Shown here in pieces: positions 1-10,002 of a stretch of 16,742 nucleotides of DNA. Source of the stretch: Desulfoprunum sp. (GTDB lineage: Bacteria; Desulfobacterota; Desulfobulbia; Desulfobulbales; Desulfocapsaceae); the NCBI GenBank assembly GCA_030696435.1, contig JAUYSF010000009.1, positions 1 through 16,742 of the forward strand. The letters run 5' to 3'. The number at the start of each line of letters is the position of its first letter. The stretch's first letter is position 1. The position numbers and the translations under genes were made by a program. The notes below the pieces were generated by a model. It worked only from the letters and a program-made list of their open reading frames with translations. It was not told the DNA's origin and searched no databases.

Positions 1-741
1 GTCACCCAATTTGACAATTTTGTGAAGAAGGATCAGGCTGTCAATGTGCGTTGGCAAAAAATCCCGTACAATCAACTTTACCAGGGGATCCAGATAGTTT
101 TTGAAGACCGGGATCTGATTGTTATTGATAAGCCGGCTGGATTGCTGACTGTGGCAACCGACACGGAAAAACGGAAGACAGCCTACAGTATCCTGAGTGA
201 TTATGTAAAGAAGCGGGATCCTGATAATAAAATTTTTGTAGTACACCGTATTGATAGGGAAACCTCTGGGCTTCTGCTTTTTGCCAAGAGTGAGGAGATA
301 AAGGATGCCGTGCAGGGAACGTGGATGTCAACCATCACTGAACGGATCTATGTTGCGGTGACGGAGGGAGCGGTGGAGCCGACAGAAGGAGTGATCACCT
401 CGTGGTTGACTGAAAGCTCAGCCTTCAAAGTCTACTCCAGTCAGAATTCACAACAGGGGAAAAAGGCCGTCACCCATTATCAGACCGTTACGAGCAACCG
501 GGACTATGCCTTACTCAAGGTTTCCTTGGAGACGGGGCGAAAGCATCAAATCCGGGTACACTTGCAGGATATCGGACATCCGGTGATTGGCGACAAGAAA
601 TATGGATCGACCGTCAACCCTTTGAAACGTCTCGGGCTGCATGCTCAGGTTCTAGCCTTTATCCATCCGGTGAGCAATGTTCCGTGTCGCTATGAGACCC
701 CAGTTCCCCGCCAGTTTATGAGGTTGTTTGGCAAAAAATAA
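1..741 (+). CDS. RluA-family RNA pseudouridine synthase (5' end outside window)
   Basis: Isomerises specific uridines in structured RNA, usually rRNA or tRNA, to pseudouridine in the cytoplasm. The reading frame is open from base 1. The first visible residues (VTQFDNFVKKDQAVNV) resemble the end of an S4 RNA-binding domain, so the gene probably begins upstream; the GTG at 22 has no ribosome binding site and is an unlikely start. The catalytic domain starts near VFEDRDLIVIDKPAGLL. The signature HRIDRETSGLLLFAKS carries the catalytic Asp (codon at 253), and the family's later motif GRKHQIRVHLQDIGHPVIGD follows at about 535-591. The gene ends with TAA at 739-741. Family assignment is firm. The target position in RNA, and so whether to call it rluA, C or D, cannot be told from this fragment. 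No neighbour on its left is visible. Confidence 0.93.
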   Translation, partial: VTQFDNFVKKDQAVNVRWQKIPYNQLYQGIQIVFEDRDLIVIDKPAGLLTVATDTEKRKTAYSILSDYVKKRDPDNKIFVVHRIDRETSGLLLFAKSEEIKDAVQGTWMSTITERIYVAVTEGAVEPTEGVITSWLTESSAFKVYSSQNSQQGKKAVTHYQTVTSNRDYALLKVSLETGRKHQIRVHLQDIGHPVIGDKKYGSTVNPLKRLGLHAQVLAFIHPVSNVPCRYETPVPRQFMRLFGKK

Positions 742-1006
742 TAGAAATTGAGCGTATGATGCAAATTGTGCACCCCAACTCAATCATGAAGCAAAGAGTG
801 CAGGCGGTTTTTTTCTATCCGTGCCTTGCCTGATTCTCTTTCGATACTATTATGTTGTAAAATTTCAGCAATACATGTATGCTGCTTTACAAATAGTATT
901 CCAATGTCAAAAGTCCGAGCATACTCTTTCCCGCCTCTCGCTGTGTTTTTCACATTGCTCGATGCCGTAAAAGTCTCTGCTGATCATGTTTACAAGGAGA
1001 ACCAGT
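742..1006. other. Intergenic spacer with compound inverted repeat
   Basis: This 265-nt non-coding spacer separates the pseudouridine synthase from the RRM gene. I see no convincing gene in it. A T-run at 809-815 has no good hairpin in front of it, so no clear terminator for the upstream gene is visible. The notable content is the structured inverted repeat at 844-899, listed separately. Confidence 0.6.
844..899. repeat. 56-nt compound inverted repeat / potential long stem-loop
   Basis: Three nested pairs of arms stack on one axis. ATACTATT (844-851) pairs with AATAGTAT (892-899); TGTAAA (856-861) pairs with TTTACA (886-891); CAGCA (866-870) pairs with TGCTG (880-884). A small TA/TA pair and a CATG loop sit at the tip. 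The right arm is nearly continuous, while the left arm has 4-nt bulges at 852-855 and 862-865. It ends about 107 nt before the RRM start codon, so it could be a structured leader, an operator or a small transposon-like repeat. No T-run follows, which argues against an intrinsic terminator. Confidence 0.55.
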
Positions 1007-1273
1007 TTGAAGCTTTTCGTCGGCAGTCTGCCATTTGATATAACCGAACCTGAACTTTTGGAGCTTTTTTCAACCTACGGAAGCGTAATCGAGGCCAAGC
1101 TTGTTATCGACCAGTTTTCTGGACGATCCAAGGGCTTTGCCTTTATTGAGATGTCAACCAGATCCGAAGGGCACAAGGCCATGGAGGATCTCAATGGTAA
1201 GGAATATAAGCATCGGGCTCTCGTTTGTAATGAGGCGAAACCTCCCAAAAAAAGAGGCCAACATCGCCATTAG
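1007..1273 (+). CDS. RRM-domain RNA-binding protein (bacterial RNP-1 type)
   Basis: A single RNA recognition motif makes up nearly the whole 88-residue protein. RNP2 is LFVGSL at residues 3-8, and RNP1 lies within KGFAFIEM, about 40 residues later, the classic spacing. The tail KPPKKRGQHRH is basic and short. I chose the TTG at 1007 because AAGGAG at 994-999 sits 7 nt before it and it gives the usual MKLFVGSLPF-type start; the ATG at 986 would add seven residues and lies in front of the ribosome binding site. Such proteins bind single-stranded RNA and are often linked with cold growth. Its neighbours, an RNA helicase and a cold-shock protein, suggest a shared role in RNA remodelling. The exact RNA targets are unknown. 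Confidence 0.9.
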   Translation: MKLFVGSLPFDITEPELLELFSTYGSVIEAKLVIDQFSGRSKGFAFIEMSTRSEGHKAMEDLNGKEYKHRALVCNEAKPPKKRGQHRH

Positions 1274-1513
1274 GCTGAGTGGCTTGCAATTATACAACAT
1301 GCTCAATGCATGAAAACCAGCAAGGGGTTCAGTGTGTGTCAGAATGGTTCTGTTGTCGCATTGATCTTTGCCAACTTGCTGAAAACAGTTCTGCTTCTTC
1401 GGTCTGACCAGAAGGAGAAGAAACTGAAATTTTGCCCTCTTTACCCCTTCTTTTGGGGGAGAGAGCAGATTTAAGGATGAATTTGTACCCGAAATTGGGT
1501 GCCAGGAGTTTTA
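1274..1513. other. Long leader region of the DEAD-box helicase gene
   Basis: This 240-nt spacer between the RRM gene and the helicase has no convincing ORF. It holds several modest hairpins: CTTCT (1394-1398) with AGAAG (1410-1414) enclosing GGT/ACC; CTCT (1437-1440) and CCCC (1444-1447) pairing with GGGG (1455-1458) and AGAG (1460-1463); and ACCC (1487-1490) with GGGT (1497-1500) just before the ribosome binding site at 1503-1508. Individually they are weak. Together they could be a structured leader, as in many cold-induced RNA helicase genes, but this is inference. Confidence 0.35.
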
Positions 1514-2752
1514 ATGAGTTTTAAAGTTTTTTCGTTTCACCCCCATCTTGAAACCGCAATTCAAACCAGCGGTTACACCACACCAACCCCCATCCAACAG
1601 CAGGCCATGCCGTCCATTCTTGGTGGACGTGATCTTTTGGGCCTTGCTCAGACCGGCACCGGCAAAACAGCTGCTTTTGTCCTGCCCACATTGCAGCGGC
1701 TTTTACAGGGGCCGAGAAAACGGGTCAGGGCTCTGGTTGTTGCGCCGACCCGTGAACTTGCAGAGCAGATCAATGATTACTTTTTGAAAATGGCCGTCGG
1801 AACTAATCTGCGCAGTGCCGTCATATATGGTGGAGTAAGCAAATCCAACCAAGCTAGGCGATTGCGAGAGGGCGTGGAGGTGATTGTCGCCTGTCCTGGA
1901 CGTCTCCTTGACCATTTACAGGATAAGGCCGTGGATCTGAGTCATGTTGAAATGCTGATTCTCGACGAGGCCGATCACATGTTCGATAAGGGGTTTCTGC
2001 CGGACATCCGTAGGATACTCAAACATGTGCCGGTGAAACGCCAGACCCTGATCTTTTCCGCCACTATGCCGGGTGAAGTTCGCCACCTCGTTGAAGACAT
2101 TCTTTCTAACCCGGTAACGGTTCAGATCGATTACCAGAAGTTGATAAAATCCGTTTCTCATTCGATGTATCAGGTCGAGCAAAGCGGCAAAACAGCATTA
2201 TTGCAGGAACTGCTTAGTAAACCGGAATTGCAGAATGCTCTGGTATTTACCAGGACGAAGCACAAGGCTCGGAGTCTGGCCCTTTCGCTTGAGAAGGCTG
2301 GATTTAGGGCGGCAGCCTTGCAGGGAAATATGTCGCAGGTGAAAAGGCAGCAGGCGCTGGAAGGTTTCAAACAAGGTACATATAATATTCTCGTGGCGAC
2401 GGATATCGCAGCCCGAGGTATTGATGTATCGGGGCTTTCCCACGTTATCAATTTTGATATGCCGGATACCGTCGAAGCCTACACTCACCGTACCGGCCGA
2501 ACCGGACGGGCTGCCTGTGCCGGAGATGCATTTACTTTCATGACCAGTGACGATTATCGTATCGTACAGCAGATCAAAAAAGCTCTCGGTTCAGATATGC
2601 CCATTGCGACTATTTCGGGATCTCCAGGAAAAGCACCGATAAACAGGGCTCAGGCCGTGAAACCGAAGACTGAGAAGGCAGTACCCGCTGCAAATGCAAA
2701 CAAGAATAAACAGAGACGAGGACGTGCCACATCATTTGATTTTGGCATTTAA
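1514..2752 (+). CDS. DEAD-box ATP-dependent RNA helicase, RhlE-like
   Basis: Uses ATP to unwind short RNA duplexes; it acts in ribosome assembly or RNA decay in the cytoplasm. All family motifs are present in the 412-residue product: Q-motif region with TPTPIQQQAMP (23-33), Walker A AQTGTGKT (45-52), APTREL (77-82), DEAD (151-154), SAT (182-184), ATDIAARGID (294-303) and HRTGRTGR (324-331). After about residue 360 comes a loose, Lys/Arg-rich tail ending QRRGRATSFDFGI, typical of RhlE-type proteins that use it to bind RNA. I chose the ATG at 1514, which has CAGGAG at 1503-1508, over an in-frame GTG at 1499. It lies between an RRM gene and a csp gene on the same strand. The precise subfamily (RhlE, CsdA, SrmB) is not certain; the short tail and gene context favour RhlE. 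Confidence 0.95.
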   Translation: MSFKVFSFHPHLETAIQTSGYTTPTPIQQQAMPSILGGRDLLGLAQTGTGKTAAFVLPTLQRLLQGPRKRVRALVVAPTRELAEQINDYFLKMAVGTNLRSAVIYGGVSKSNQARRLREGVEVIVACPGRLLDHLQDKAVDLSHVEMLILDEADHMFDKGFLPDIRRILKHVPVKRQTLIFSATMPGEVRHLVEDILSNPVTVQIDYQKLIKSVSHSMYQVEQSGKTALLQELLSKPELQNALVFTRTKHKARSLALSLEKAGFRAAALQGNMSQVKRQQALEGFKQGTYNILVATDIAARGIDVSGLSHVINFDMPDTVEAYTHRTGRTGRAACAGDAFTFMTSDDYRIVQQIKKALGSDMPIATISGSPGKAPINRAQAVKPKTEKAVPAANANKNKQRRGRATSFDFGI

Positions 2753-2772
2753 GCGTCTCTGAGACAGATGGC

Positions 2773-2793
2773 CTGTCCGGGAGTTCCGGACAG
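2773..2793 (+). other. GC-rich hairpin between helicase and csp genes
   Basis: CTGTCCGG (2773-2780) and CCGGACAG (2786-2793) are perfect complements around a 5-nt GAGTT loop. No T-run follows, so it is not a standard terminator. It lies 77 nt before the csp start codon and may be a leader structure, a partial attenuator or an RNA-processing boundary. Confidence 0.5.
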
Positions 2794-2870
2794 CTTGCCG
2801 GGTGATCGAAAGATTACCTGGCCCTATTACAAAACGGTCAAAAAGTGACCGAGTTCAAAGGAGTAGTACA

Positions 2871-3074
2871 ATGGCTGAAGGTACAGTTAAGTGGTTCAAT
2901 GATGCAAAAGGTTTTGGTTTTATTGCCCAGGACGGTGGTAAGGATATCTTTGTACATCATACAGCAATTCAGGGCGATGGGTTTAAATCTCTTGAAGAAG
3001 GAGAGCGTGTCACCTTTGATGTCGTTGATGGTCCTAAGGGACCGGCGGCTGAGAACGTCAACAAAAAGAAATAA
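2871..3074 (+). CDS. CspA-family cold-shock protein
   Basis: A 67-residue single cold-shock domain (OB-fold) that binds single-stranded nucleic acid and melts RNA secondary structure. The hallmark motifs are plain: [15 protein letters not shown] (RNP1) near residues 4-18 and DIFVHHTAI (RNP2) near 25-33, with the usual ending [10 protein letters not shown]. The start is the ATG at 2871, with AAAGGAG at 2857-2863; in-frame codons further upstream would only add a non-family extension. It follows the RhlE-like helicase by 118 nt and may be cotranscribed or have its own leader. The strong hairpin 3082-3118 terminates it. The sequence cannot tell whether it is cold-induced or constitutive. Confidence 0.96.
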   Translation: MAEGTVKWFNDAKGFGFIAQDGGKDIFVHHTAIQGDGFKSLEEGERVTFDVVDGPKGPAAENVNKKK

Positions 3075-3081
3075 GTAGTTA

Positions 3082-3118
3082 TGCTGTGCACCTCTCTGAA
3101 CAGGAGAGGTGCACAGCA
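3082..3118. terminator. Perfect 15-bp hairpin between convergent genes
   Basis: Arms 3082-3096 and 3104-3118 are fully complementary around the 7-nt loop TGAACAG. It sits in the 64-nt gap between the csp stop and the stop of the oppositely oriented threonine aldolase gene. The T-run after it is poor on the + strand. On the - strand, the sequence after it is mixed A/T with a T-rich stretch about 15 nt on. Its place and strength support a bidirectional terminator or 3' protective stem. Confidence 0.75.
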
Positions 3119-3138
3119 ATTGACGAGTTGTGATGTTG

Positions 3139-4185
3139 TTATATTCTCGTTTGGTTCTGCTGGTTTTTTTGCTGTTGAAAAAATGACGACATAGAGCTGA
3201 TGACCTTTTTCAGGTCTCGGGTGGTGATATCAAGATGGGTCACCAGGCGGAGGTGTTGGGATGGGCTTATCAGGATGTTCTGCGTCTGCAAAAAGACGGC
3301 GAGGTCGTGGCAGAGGTCCGAGTTAATATTAGCAAAAATCATATTCGTCTGCACATTTTCCGTTTCTACTCGCAATTCCTCAAATTCGAAAAAACCCTTT
3401 GCCAGCAGTTCGGCATTGTGGTGGTCTTCTTTCATTCTCTCGACATGATGTTCAAGGGCATAAAGCCCCGCTGCAGCGAGAATGCCTGCCTGTCGCATCC
3501 CTCCTCCGACGACTTTACGCCAGCGTCGTGCTTCTTTAATAAAATCCTTGCTGCCGCCGACCACAGAGCCCACCGGCGCTCCCAATCCCTTCGAAAGACA
3601 TACTGAAACTGTATCGAAATGTTTTGTCAGTTCTGATACCTGGACACCGAGTTTGACTGAGGCGTTAAAGATACGCGCACCGTCGAGGTGCAATGCCAGC
3701 CGTTTTTGCCTGGCGAATTCAGCTGCTGATTGCAGGTATTCAACCGGCAGGACCTTGCCCGCCTGGGTATTTTCAAGGCAAAGCAGACGTGTCCTGGCGA
3801 AGTGAAAATCATCTGGTTTGATGGCTGTTGCAACCTTGGCCAGATCCAGGGTCCCGTCTTTGTCAAAATCAAGGGGTTGCGGTTGAATGCTGCCCAGCAC
3901 AGCCGCTCCTCCTCCTTCGTATTTATAGGTGTGGGCCTGTTGTCCGACTATATATTCATCCCCTCGGGCGCAGTGGGTCATAAGGCTGATGAGATTTGCC
4001 TGGGTACCGCTGCAGGTGAAAAGGGCTGCTTCAAAGCCCAACATCTCGGCCACGGTTTCTTCCAGTCGGATAACCGTCGGATCATCCCCGTAGACATCAT
4101 CGCCGACCTTGGCGCCCGCCATGGCCTTACGCATTGCAGGAGTGGGTTTGGTAACGGTGTCACTTCGCAGGTCTATCGTTTTCAT
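3139..4185 (-). CDS. ltaE: Low-specificity L-threonine aldolase
   Basis: A PLP enzyme that cleaves L-threonine or L-allo-threonine to glycine and acetaldehyde, supplying glycine. The 348-residue product begins with the family's IDLRSDTVTKPTPAMRKAM. It carries GDDVYGDDPTV (28-38), the PLP-stacking region around CSGTQAN (58-64), HLDGAR (166-171) with the Asp that contacts the pyridine nitrogen, and SKGLGAPVGS with the Schiff-base lysine at about residue 199. Length is normal for the family. The ATG at 4185 gives the canonical N-terminus but has no clear Shine-Dalgarno. The gene starts 63 nt after the SulP gene and is probably the last of its transcription unit. No other glycine or threonine genes are nearby. 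Confidence 0.93.
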   Translation of the reverse strand: MKTIDLRSDTVTKPTPAMRKAMAGAKVGDDVYGDDPTVIRLEETVAEMLGFEAALFTCSGTQANLISLMTHCARGDEYIVGQQAHTYKYEGGGAAVLGSIQPQPLDFDKDGTLDLAKVATAIKPDDFHFARTRLLCLENTQAGKVLPVEYLQSAAEFARQKRLALHLDGARIFNASVKLGVQVSELTKHFDTVSVCLSKGLGAPVGSVVGGSKDFIKEARRWRKVVGGGMRQAGILAAAGLYALEHHVERMKEDHHNAELLAKGFFEFEELRVETENVQTNMIFANINSDLCHDLAVFLQTQNILISPSQHLRLVTHLDITTRDLKKVISSMSSFFQQQKNQQNQTRI

Positions 4186-4248
4186 AGAGTAATTTTCATG
4201 TGGTTGAGTAATGATGAGACCATCAGCAGGATATTCTTCACTTGAGTT

Positions 4249-6066
4249 TCAGGTAGTTGCATTTAGAGTAACTGGAAAAGCTTCTAGGACATAAGGTATC
4301 GTCGCGCATTCCCGAAAGATCCTGATCTGGCAGTGCTGGCATATCTCTTTGTCGAGACGGTCAAATATCCCGGAAATGGCCTCGACTTTTGATTCGTAGA
4401 TATTCTCGGCCCCGATTTCCAAAAGGTATTCATAGAATTTGAAATGGTCGCAGACATTTTCCTTGATATCGTACAGATACAGTTGGCCATTGCGGTCCTT
4501 GAGTTCTCTTGTAAGCTCCATAAGGAGTTCTGCCCCGGTCATATCGATGAGGTTGATACCGCTGGCAACAATAAGCAGATGCTTTTGGTTCGGATATTTG
4601 CGCAGCAAGGCGAACAGGATTTTTCTCACATGGCTGATGGCGCCGAAATAGAGGGAACCGTCTATCCTGACAATTTTGAACTGGGGGCACTCCGGTAACC
4701 TGATATCGGTGGTGAAAGGATGATTGGGAAGACGTGGATCGGGCACCCTGACGCGGATGTGGGGATGCGAGGTGCGATTCAGATAGATGACGAGCGAGAG
4801 CATGAACCCGAGAAAGATGGCAAACTCCAGTTGCAGAAAGAGAGTGGCGAAGAATGTTGAACAGAGGATGAGGGTTTCATAGGTGCTGGCCTGGAGAATT
4901 TTTCTGATTTTGGCAAAGTCGATGAGCCCCCAGGCCACGAGCAAAAGGATTCCCGCCATGACCGAGAGGGGGAGGTAGGTGGCAAGCGGGGCAACCAAGA
5001 GCACCAGGACAACGAGCAACAGGCCGGCAAAGATTGCAGCCAGCGGAGTCTTAGCGCCAGCTTGGTAGTTCAATCCACTCCGGTTAAACGAACCCGTGGC
5101 GACATAGCCAGAAAAAAAGCTACCGATAATGTTGGAGAGTCCTTGGCCGATGAATTCCTGGTTCCCATCGAGGTCCTGTCCGGTTTTGTCGGCCAGGGAC
5201 CGGGCGATGGAGACCGCCTCGGTCAGGGCAAAGAGGGTGGTGGCCAGCGCGGCCGGAGCAAGAAGACGGATATTTCCCAGGGTAAATTCAGGTGCAGAGA
5301 GAGGAGGCAGTGAGGAAGGCAGGGCGCCGACACAGGCTATCTTGGTTGTCTGCGGTCCAAAAAGCATATTGAGCAGGAGGCCGGTGCCGATTCCCACCAG
5401 CATGGAGACAACGATATAGGGGAATTTGGGTCGGAAACGTTTGACCAGAAGTCCGGCCATAATCGTTGTCAGGCCGGTTGCCACCGCATAAATATTGATA
5501 TCCTGCCAGTGGCTGAAAACGGCATAGAGGGTCTGCGGCAGGTCGGCTGTTCGGGGCAAAGTGAGGCCGAGAGAGTGCTTGAGTTGACTGGCCATGATGA
5601 GGATTGCCGCCCCGGCGGTGAAGCCGACGACTACCGAATGGGAGATAAAGTTGACAATGACCCCGAAACGGACGAGCCCCATACTGAGCTGGATGAGCCC
5701 AACCATCATGGTCAGGGTCAGTGCGAGTTGGATATAGTGGGCGCTGCCCGGTGCCGCATGCTCGCTGAGAGCGGAATACATGACAATGGAGGCGGCTGTC
5801 GTCGGGCCGGAAACCAAGTGCCAAGAGGAGCCGAAAAGGGCGGCGATGACCGCAGGAACCATCCCGGCGTAGAGGCCGTATTCAGGAGGCATTCCGGCTA
5901 TGGCCGCAAATGCTACGCCCTGGGGCAGGGCGACGATCGCCCCGGTTGCCCCTGCCAGGATATCTGCCTTCAGAGTTCGTCTCGTGACCCTCGGCCACCA
6001 ACTCAGAAAGGGGAGAAAAAATTGGGACCACTGCTGCCGGTCGGGAGGGGACGATTTCATAGGCAT
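4249..6066 (-). CDS. SulP-family anion (sulfate-type) transporter with STAS domain
   Basis: An inner-membrane anion carrier of 605 residues. The N-terminal two thirds is hydrophobic, with about 10-14 membrane segments starting at residue 35, and holds the SulP signature region PEYGLYAGMVPAVIAALFG (61-79) followed by SGPTT. The C-terminal STAS domain spans about 463-560, with the conserved loop NLIDMTGAELL where the usual phosphorylatable Ser is a Thr (about 510). A short Cys-bearing tail (ICQHCQIRIFREC) follows; such tails occur in some SulP proteins and could bind metal. Substrate is unproven: sulfate, bicarbonate and other anions are all carried by this family. Sulfate uptake would suit a sulfate reducer but is inference. 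It starts 61 nt after ligA. Two near ATGs exist (6066 and two codons on); AGGTA precedes the first closely. Confidence 0.93.
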   Translation of the reverse strand: MPMKSSPPDRQQWSQFFLPFLSWWPRVTRRTLKADILAGATGAIVALPQGVAFAAIAGMPPEYGLYAGMVPAVIAALFGSSWHLVSGPTTAASIVMYSALSEHAAPGSAHYIQLALTLTMMVGLIQLSMGLVRFGVIVNFISHSVVVGFTAGAAILIMASQLKHSLGLTLPRTADLPQTLYAVFSHWQDINIYAVATGLTTIMAGLLVKRFRPKFPYIVVSMLVGIGTGLLLNMLFGPQTTKIACVGALPSSLPPLSAPEFTLGNIRLLAPAALATTLFALTEAVSIARSLADKTGQDLDGNQEFIGQGLSNIIGSFFSGYVATGSFNRSGLNYQAGAKTPLAAIFAGLLLVVLVLLVAPLATYLPLSVMAGILLLVAWGLIDFAKIRKILQASTYETLILCSTFFATLFLQLEFAIFLGFMLSLVIYLNRTSHPHIRVRVPDPRLPNHPFTTDIRLPECPQFKIVRIDGSLYFGAISHVRKILFALLRKYPNQKHLLIVASGINLIDMTGAELLMELTRELKDRNGQLYLYDIKENVCDHFKFYEYLLEIGAENIYESKVEAISGIFDRLDKEICQHCQIRIFRECATIPYVLEAFPVTLNATT

Positions 6067-6127
6067 TACCTAAAAGGTGTGGCAGGTTATTGGTGGTCTC
6101 TGTCGGGGTACGGTTTCATCTCGCAGG

Positions 6128-8327
<2,200 letters not shown>

Positions 8328-8589
8328 GGTGTGCTCCTTGGAAGGGGATGTTGAGATATAGTTACTTGTTTGTTAAGGCCAAAAAAAAGTATAAACCCAT
8401 TTCTTCCGCAAACCAAAGGGTATTTTAGGCATATTGAGGCTGGGCCAGGGAAGGCGCAGGTCGACATGATTTTTTCTTCTTGTCGCTCCCCTCAGATAAT
8501 ACTATCCTTCAAGTAGTGGCCTGAGAGTAGATTCTTTGCGGTGCAGGCTGTTGGAGCGGTATGATTTAAAACATATTATTGAGGATATT
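8328..8589. other. Divergent intergenic region (tautomerase / galE)
   Basis: This 262-nt spacer must hold promoters for the leftward tautomerase-ligA-sulP-ltaE unit and for galE. I find only weak hexamer matches and no clear operator or terminator. A TTGGAG-N17-TATTAT match at 8550-8578 lies too close to the galE start to be convincing. Confidence 0.4.
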
Positions 8590-9606
8590 ATGCATATACT
8601 GGTTACTGGGGGGGCTGGTTACATAGGTAGCCACACCTGTCTTGAACTGCTGAACGCGGGCCATGAGGTGACGGTGGTCGACAATCTCTGCAATGCCAAA
8701 GAAGAGTCACTGCGCCGGGTCATGGAACTGACTGGCAGACCACTCAGTTTTTTTCGGGTGGATCTCCGGGAGAAAAGGGCCCTGGCCGATGTCTTTGCTG
8801 GTGCAAAGAACAGAGTGGATGCCGTCATCCATTTCGCCGGCTTGAAGGCGGTGGGAGAATCGGTGGCCAAACCTCTCGCTTATTTCCAGAATAATCTCAC
8901 CGGAACCCTGGTCCTGTGTGAGGTGATGGCGGAGCAAGGGGTCAAAAATATCGTCTTCAGTTCCTCGGCAACTGTCTACGGCGATCCGGCAACTGTCCCG
9001 ATCACTGAGGATTTTCCACTTTCCTGCACCAATCCTTACGGCCGCACCAAATTAATGACAGAGGAAATTCTCCGGGATATACATGTGGCCGATAAAGAGT
9101 GGAATGTGGTCCTGCTGCGCTATTTCAACCCTGTCGGGGCGCATAGAAGCGGCAGAATAGGAGAGGATCCAAACGGCATCCCTAATAATCTGATGCCGTA
9201 TATTTCCCAGGTGGCCGTCGGTAAGCGGGAGCAGCTCTCAGTTTTCGGCAACGATTACTCTACGCCCGATGGAACAGGGGTGCGTGATTATATCCATGTG
9301 GTGGATCTCGCCCTGGGGCATGTGGTGGCGCTGGGAAAAATGCAAAAACGATCCGGGGTTGTTGTTTATAACCTTGGAACGGGACAGGGCTATAGTGTGC
9401 TGGAAATGGTAGCCGCCTTTATAAAGGCCACTGGTAAAAAGGTCCCTTATGTTGTGGCGCCACGCCGGCCCGGCGATGTCGCCGTCTGTTATGCCGATCC
9501 GCATAAGGCCATGGTTGAGCTGGGTTGGCGAGCAGAGCGCGGGATTCTTGAGATGTGTGAGGATACCTGGCGCTGGCAAATCAATAACCCCGAGGGCTTT
9601 CCCTGA
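8590..9606 (+). CDS. galE: UDP-glucose 4-epimerase
   Basis: Interconverts UDP-glucose and UDP-galactose for surface polysaccharides or galactose use; a cytoplasmic short-chain-dehydrogenase-fold enzyme. The 338-residue product begins [16 protein letters not shown], whose GxxGxxG motif binds NAD. Catalytic residues are visible as the Ser stretch FSSSATVYG (about 123-131) and the Tyr-150/Lys-154 pair in NPYGRTK. The later RYFNPVGAH and [16 protein letters not shown] motifs match GalE closely (here the Gly before VRDYIHV follows PDGT). Length equals that of the well-known enzyme. The ATG at 8590 follows GAGG at 8581-8584; an in-frame ATG at 8536 would add an unrelated extension. It appears to be a single-gene unit. 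Confidence 0.96.
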   Translation: MHILVTGGAGYIGSHTCLELLNAGHEVTVVDNLCNAKEESLRRVMELTGRPLSFFRVDLREKRALADVFAGAKNRVDAVIHFAGLKAVGESVAKPLAYFQNNLTGTLVLCEVMAEQGVKNIVFSSSATVYGDPATVPITEDFPLSCTNPYGRTKLMTEEILRDIHVADKEWNVVLLRYFNPVGAHRSGRIGEDPNGIPNNLMPYISQVAVGKREQLSVFGNDYSTPDGTGVRDYIHVVDLALGHVVALGKMQKRSGVVVYNLGTGQGYSVLEMVAAFIKATGKKVPYVVAPRRPGDVAVCYADPHKAMVELGWRAERGILEMCEDTWRWQINNPEGFP

Positions 9607-9628
9607 TCTTCAAGGAGAGGTCTCTTGC

Positions 9629-9658
9629 GGCCTAAATTTGTGGGATAAGGCCTTTTTT
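9629..9658 (+). terminator. Possible intrinsic terminator after galE
   Basis: GGCCT (9629-9633) and AGGCC (9648-9652) can pair and are followed directly by six T residues. The stem is short and the 14-nt loop is large, so termination may be weak. Confidence 0.4.
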
Positions 9659-9821
9659 CTCATAGCGGGATTTGCCTGTCAATAAAATGAATTTCGCGCT
9701 ATTTCCCGCTCCATTTTCTCAGATTTTCTTGCCGTTATAGGGATAAAATGTACATGCAATATTATATTCCTATAATCATCTGATTTTCCCCGATTTTTTC
9801 CCACTGCAGTTTCAAACCTAC

Positions 9822-9850
9822 AAATCTATAGGTCGACGACCTATAGATTT
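9822..9850. promoter_or_regulatory. 29-bp palindrome (13-bp perfect arms, 3-bp spacer)
   Basis: AAATCTATAGGTC (9822-9834) and GACCTATAGATTT (9838-9850) are perfect reverse complements separated by GAC. It lies 189 bp before the maturation protease start and 216 bp after galE. No T-run follows on either strand, so an operator for a dimeric regulator is as likely as an RNA hairpin. I do not recognise it as the site of a known regulator. Confidence 0.6.
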
Positions 9851-9928
9851 CAAAAATATGCGACAGAGTTGCATTTTATTGTCCCTCAGCTCCTATTATT
9901 GGACTGGCTTGCCTCAATAAAAATACGT

Positions 9929-9945
9929 TATATCAATATGATATA
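9929..9945. promoter_or_regulatory. 17-bp AT-rich palindrome
   Basis: TATATCA (9929-9935) and TGATATA (9939-9945) are perfect arms with an ATA spacer. It lies about 30 bp upstream of the candidate -35 hexamer, a common place for an activator site. A self-complementary AATTATTAATAATT follows at 9956-9969. Local AT richness makes chance palindromes more likely, so confidence is modest. Confidence 0.4.
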
Positions 9946-9973
9946 TGTATATGGGAATTATTAATAATTTTAC

Positions 9974-10002
9974 TTGAAGTTACCTATAACGAGTGGTACA
10001 TT
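9974..10002 (+). promoter_or_regulatory. Candidate sigma-70-type promoter of the hydrogenase/Hdr operon
   Basis: TTGAAG (9974-9979), 17 nt, then TACATT (9997-10002). Each hexamer matches four of six consensus positions at ideal spacing. Transcription would start near 10009, about 30 nt before the first gene. It is a prediction from hexamers only. Confidence 0.35.

Noticed and set aside
826..1038. A 70-residue + strand ORF in the spacer before the RRM gene
   Set aside because: It runs over the inverted repeat and into the RRM gene in another frame, has no ribosome binding site and looks like no protein family.
2802..2870. A longer start for the cold-shock protein
   Set aside because: The extra 23 residues are not family-like, and a strong ribosome binding site lies directly before the ATG at 2871.
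4185..4251. Possible read-through of the SulP stop TGA (4251-4249) into ltaE, since the 63-nt spacer is open and in the same frame
   Set aside because: SulP already ends at a normal length and ltaE starts at its canonical N-terminus. There is no Cys-homologue position at the TGA, and 20 open codons in frame can occur by chance.
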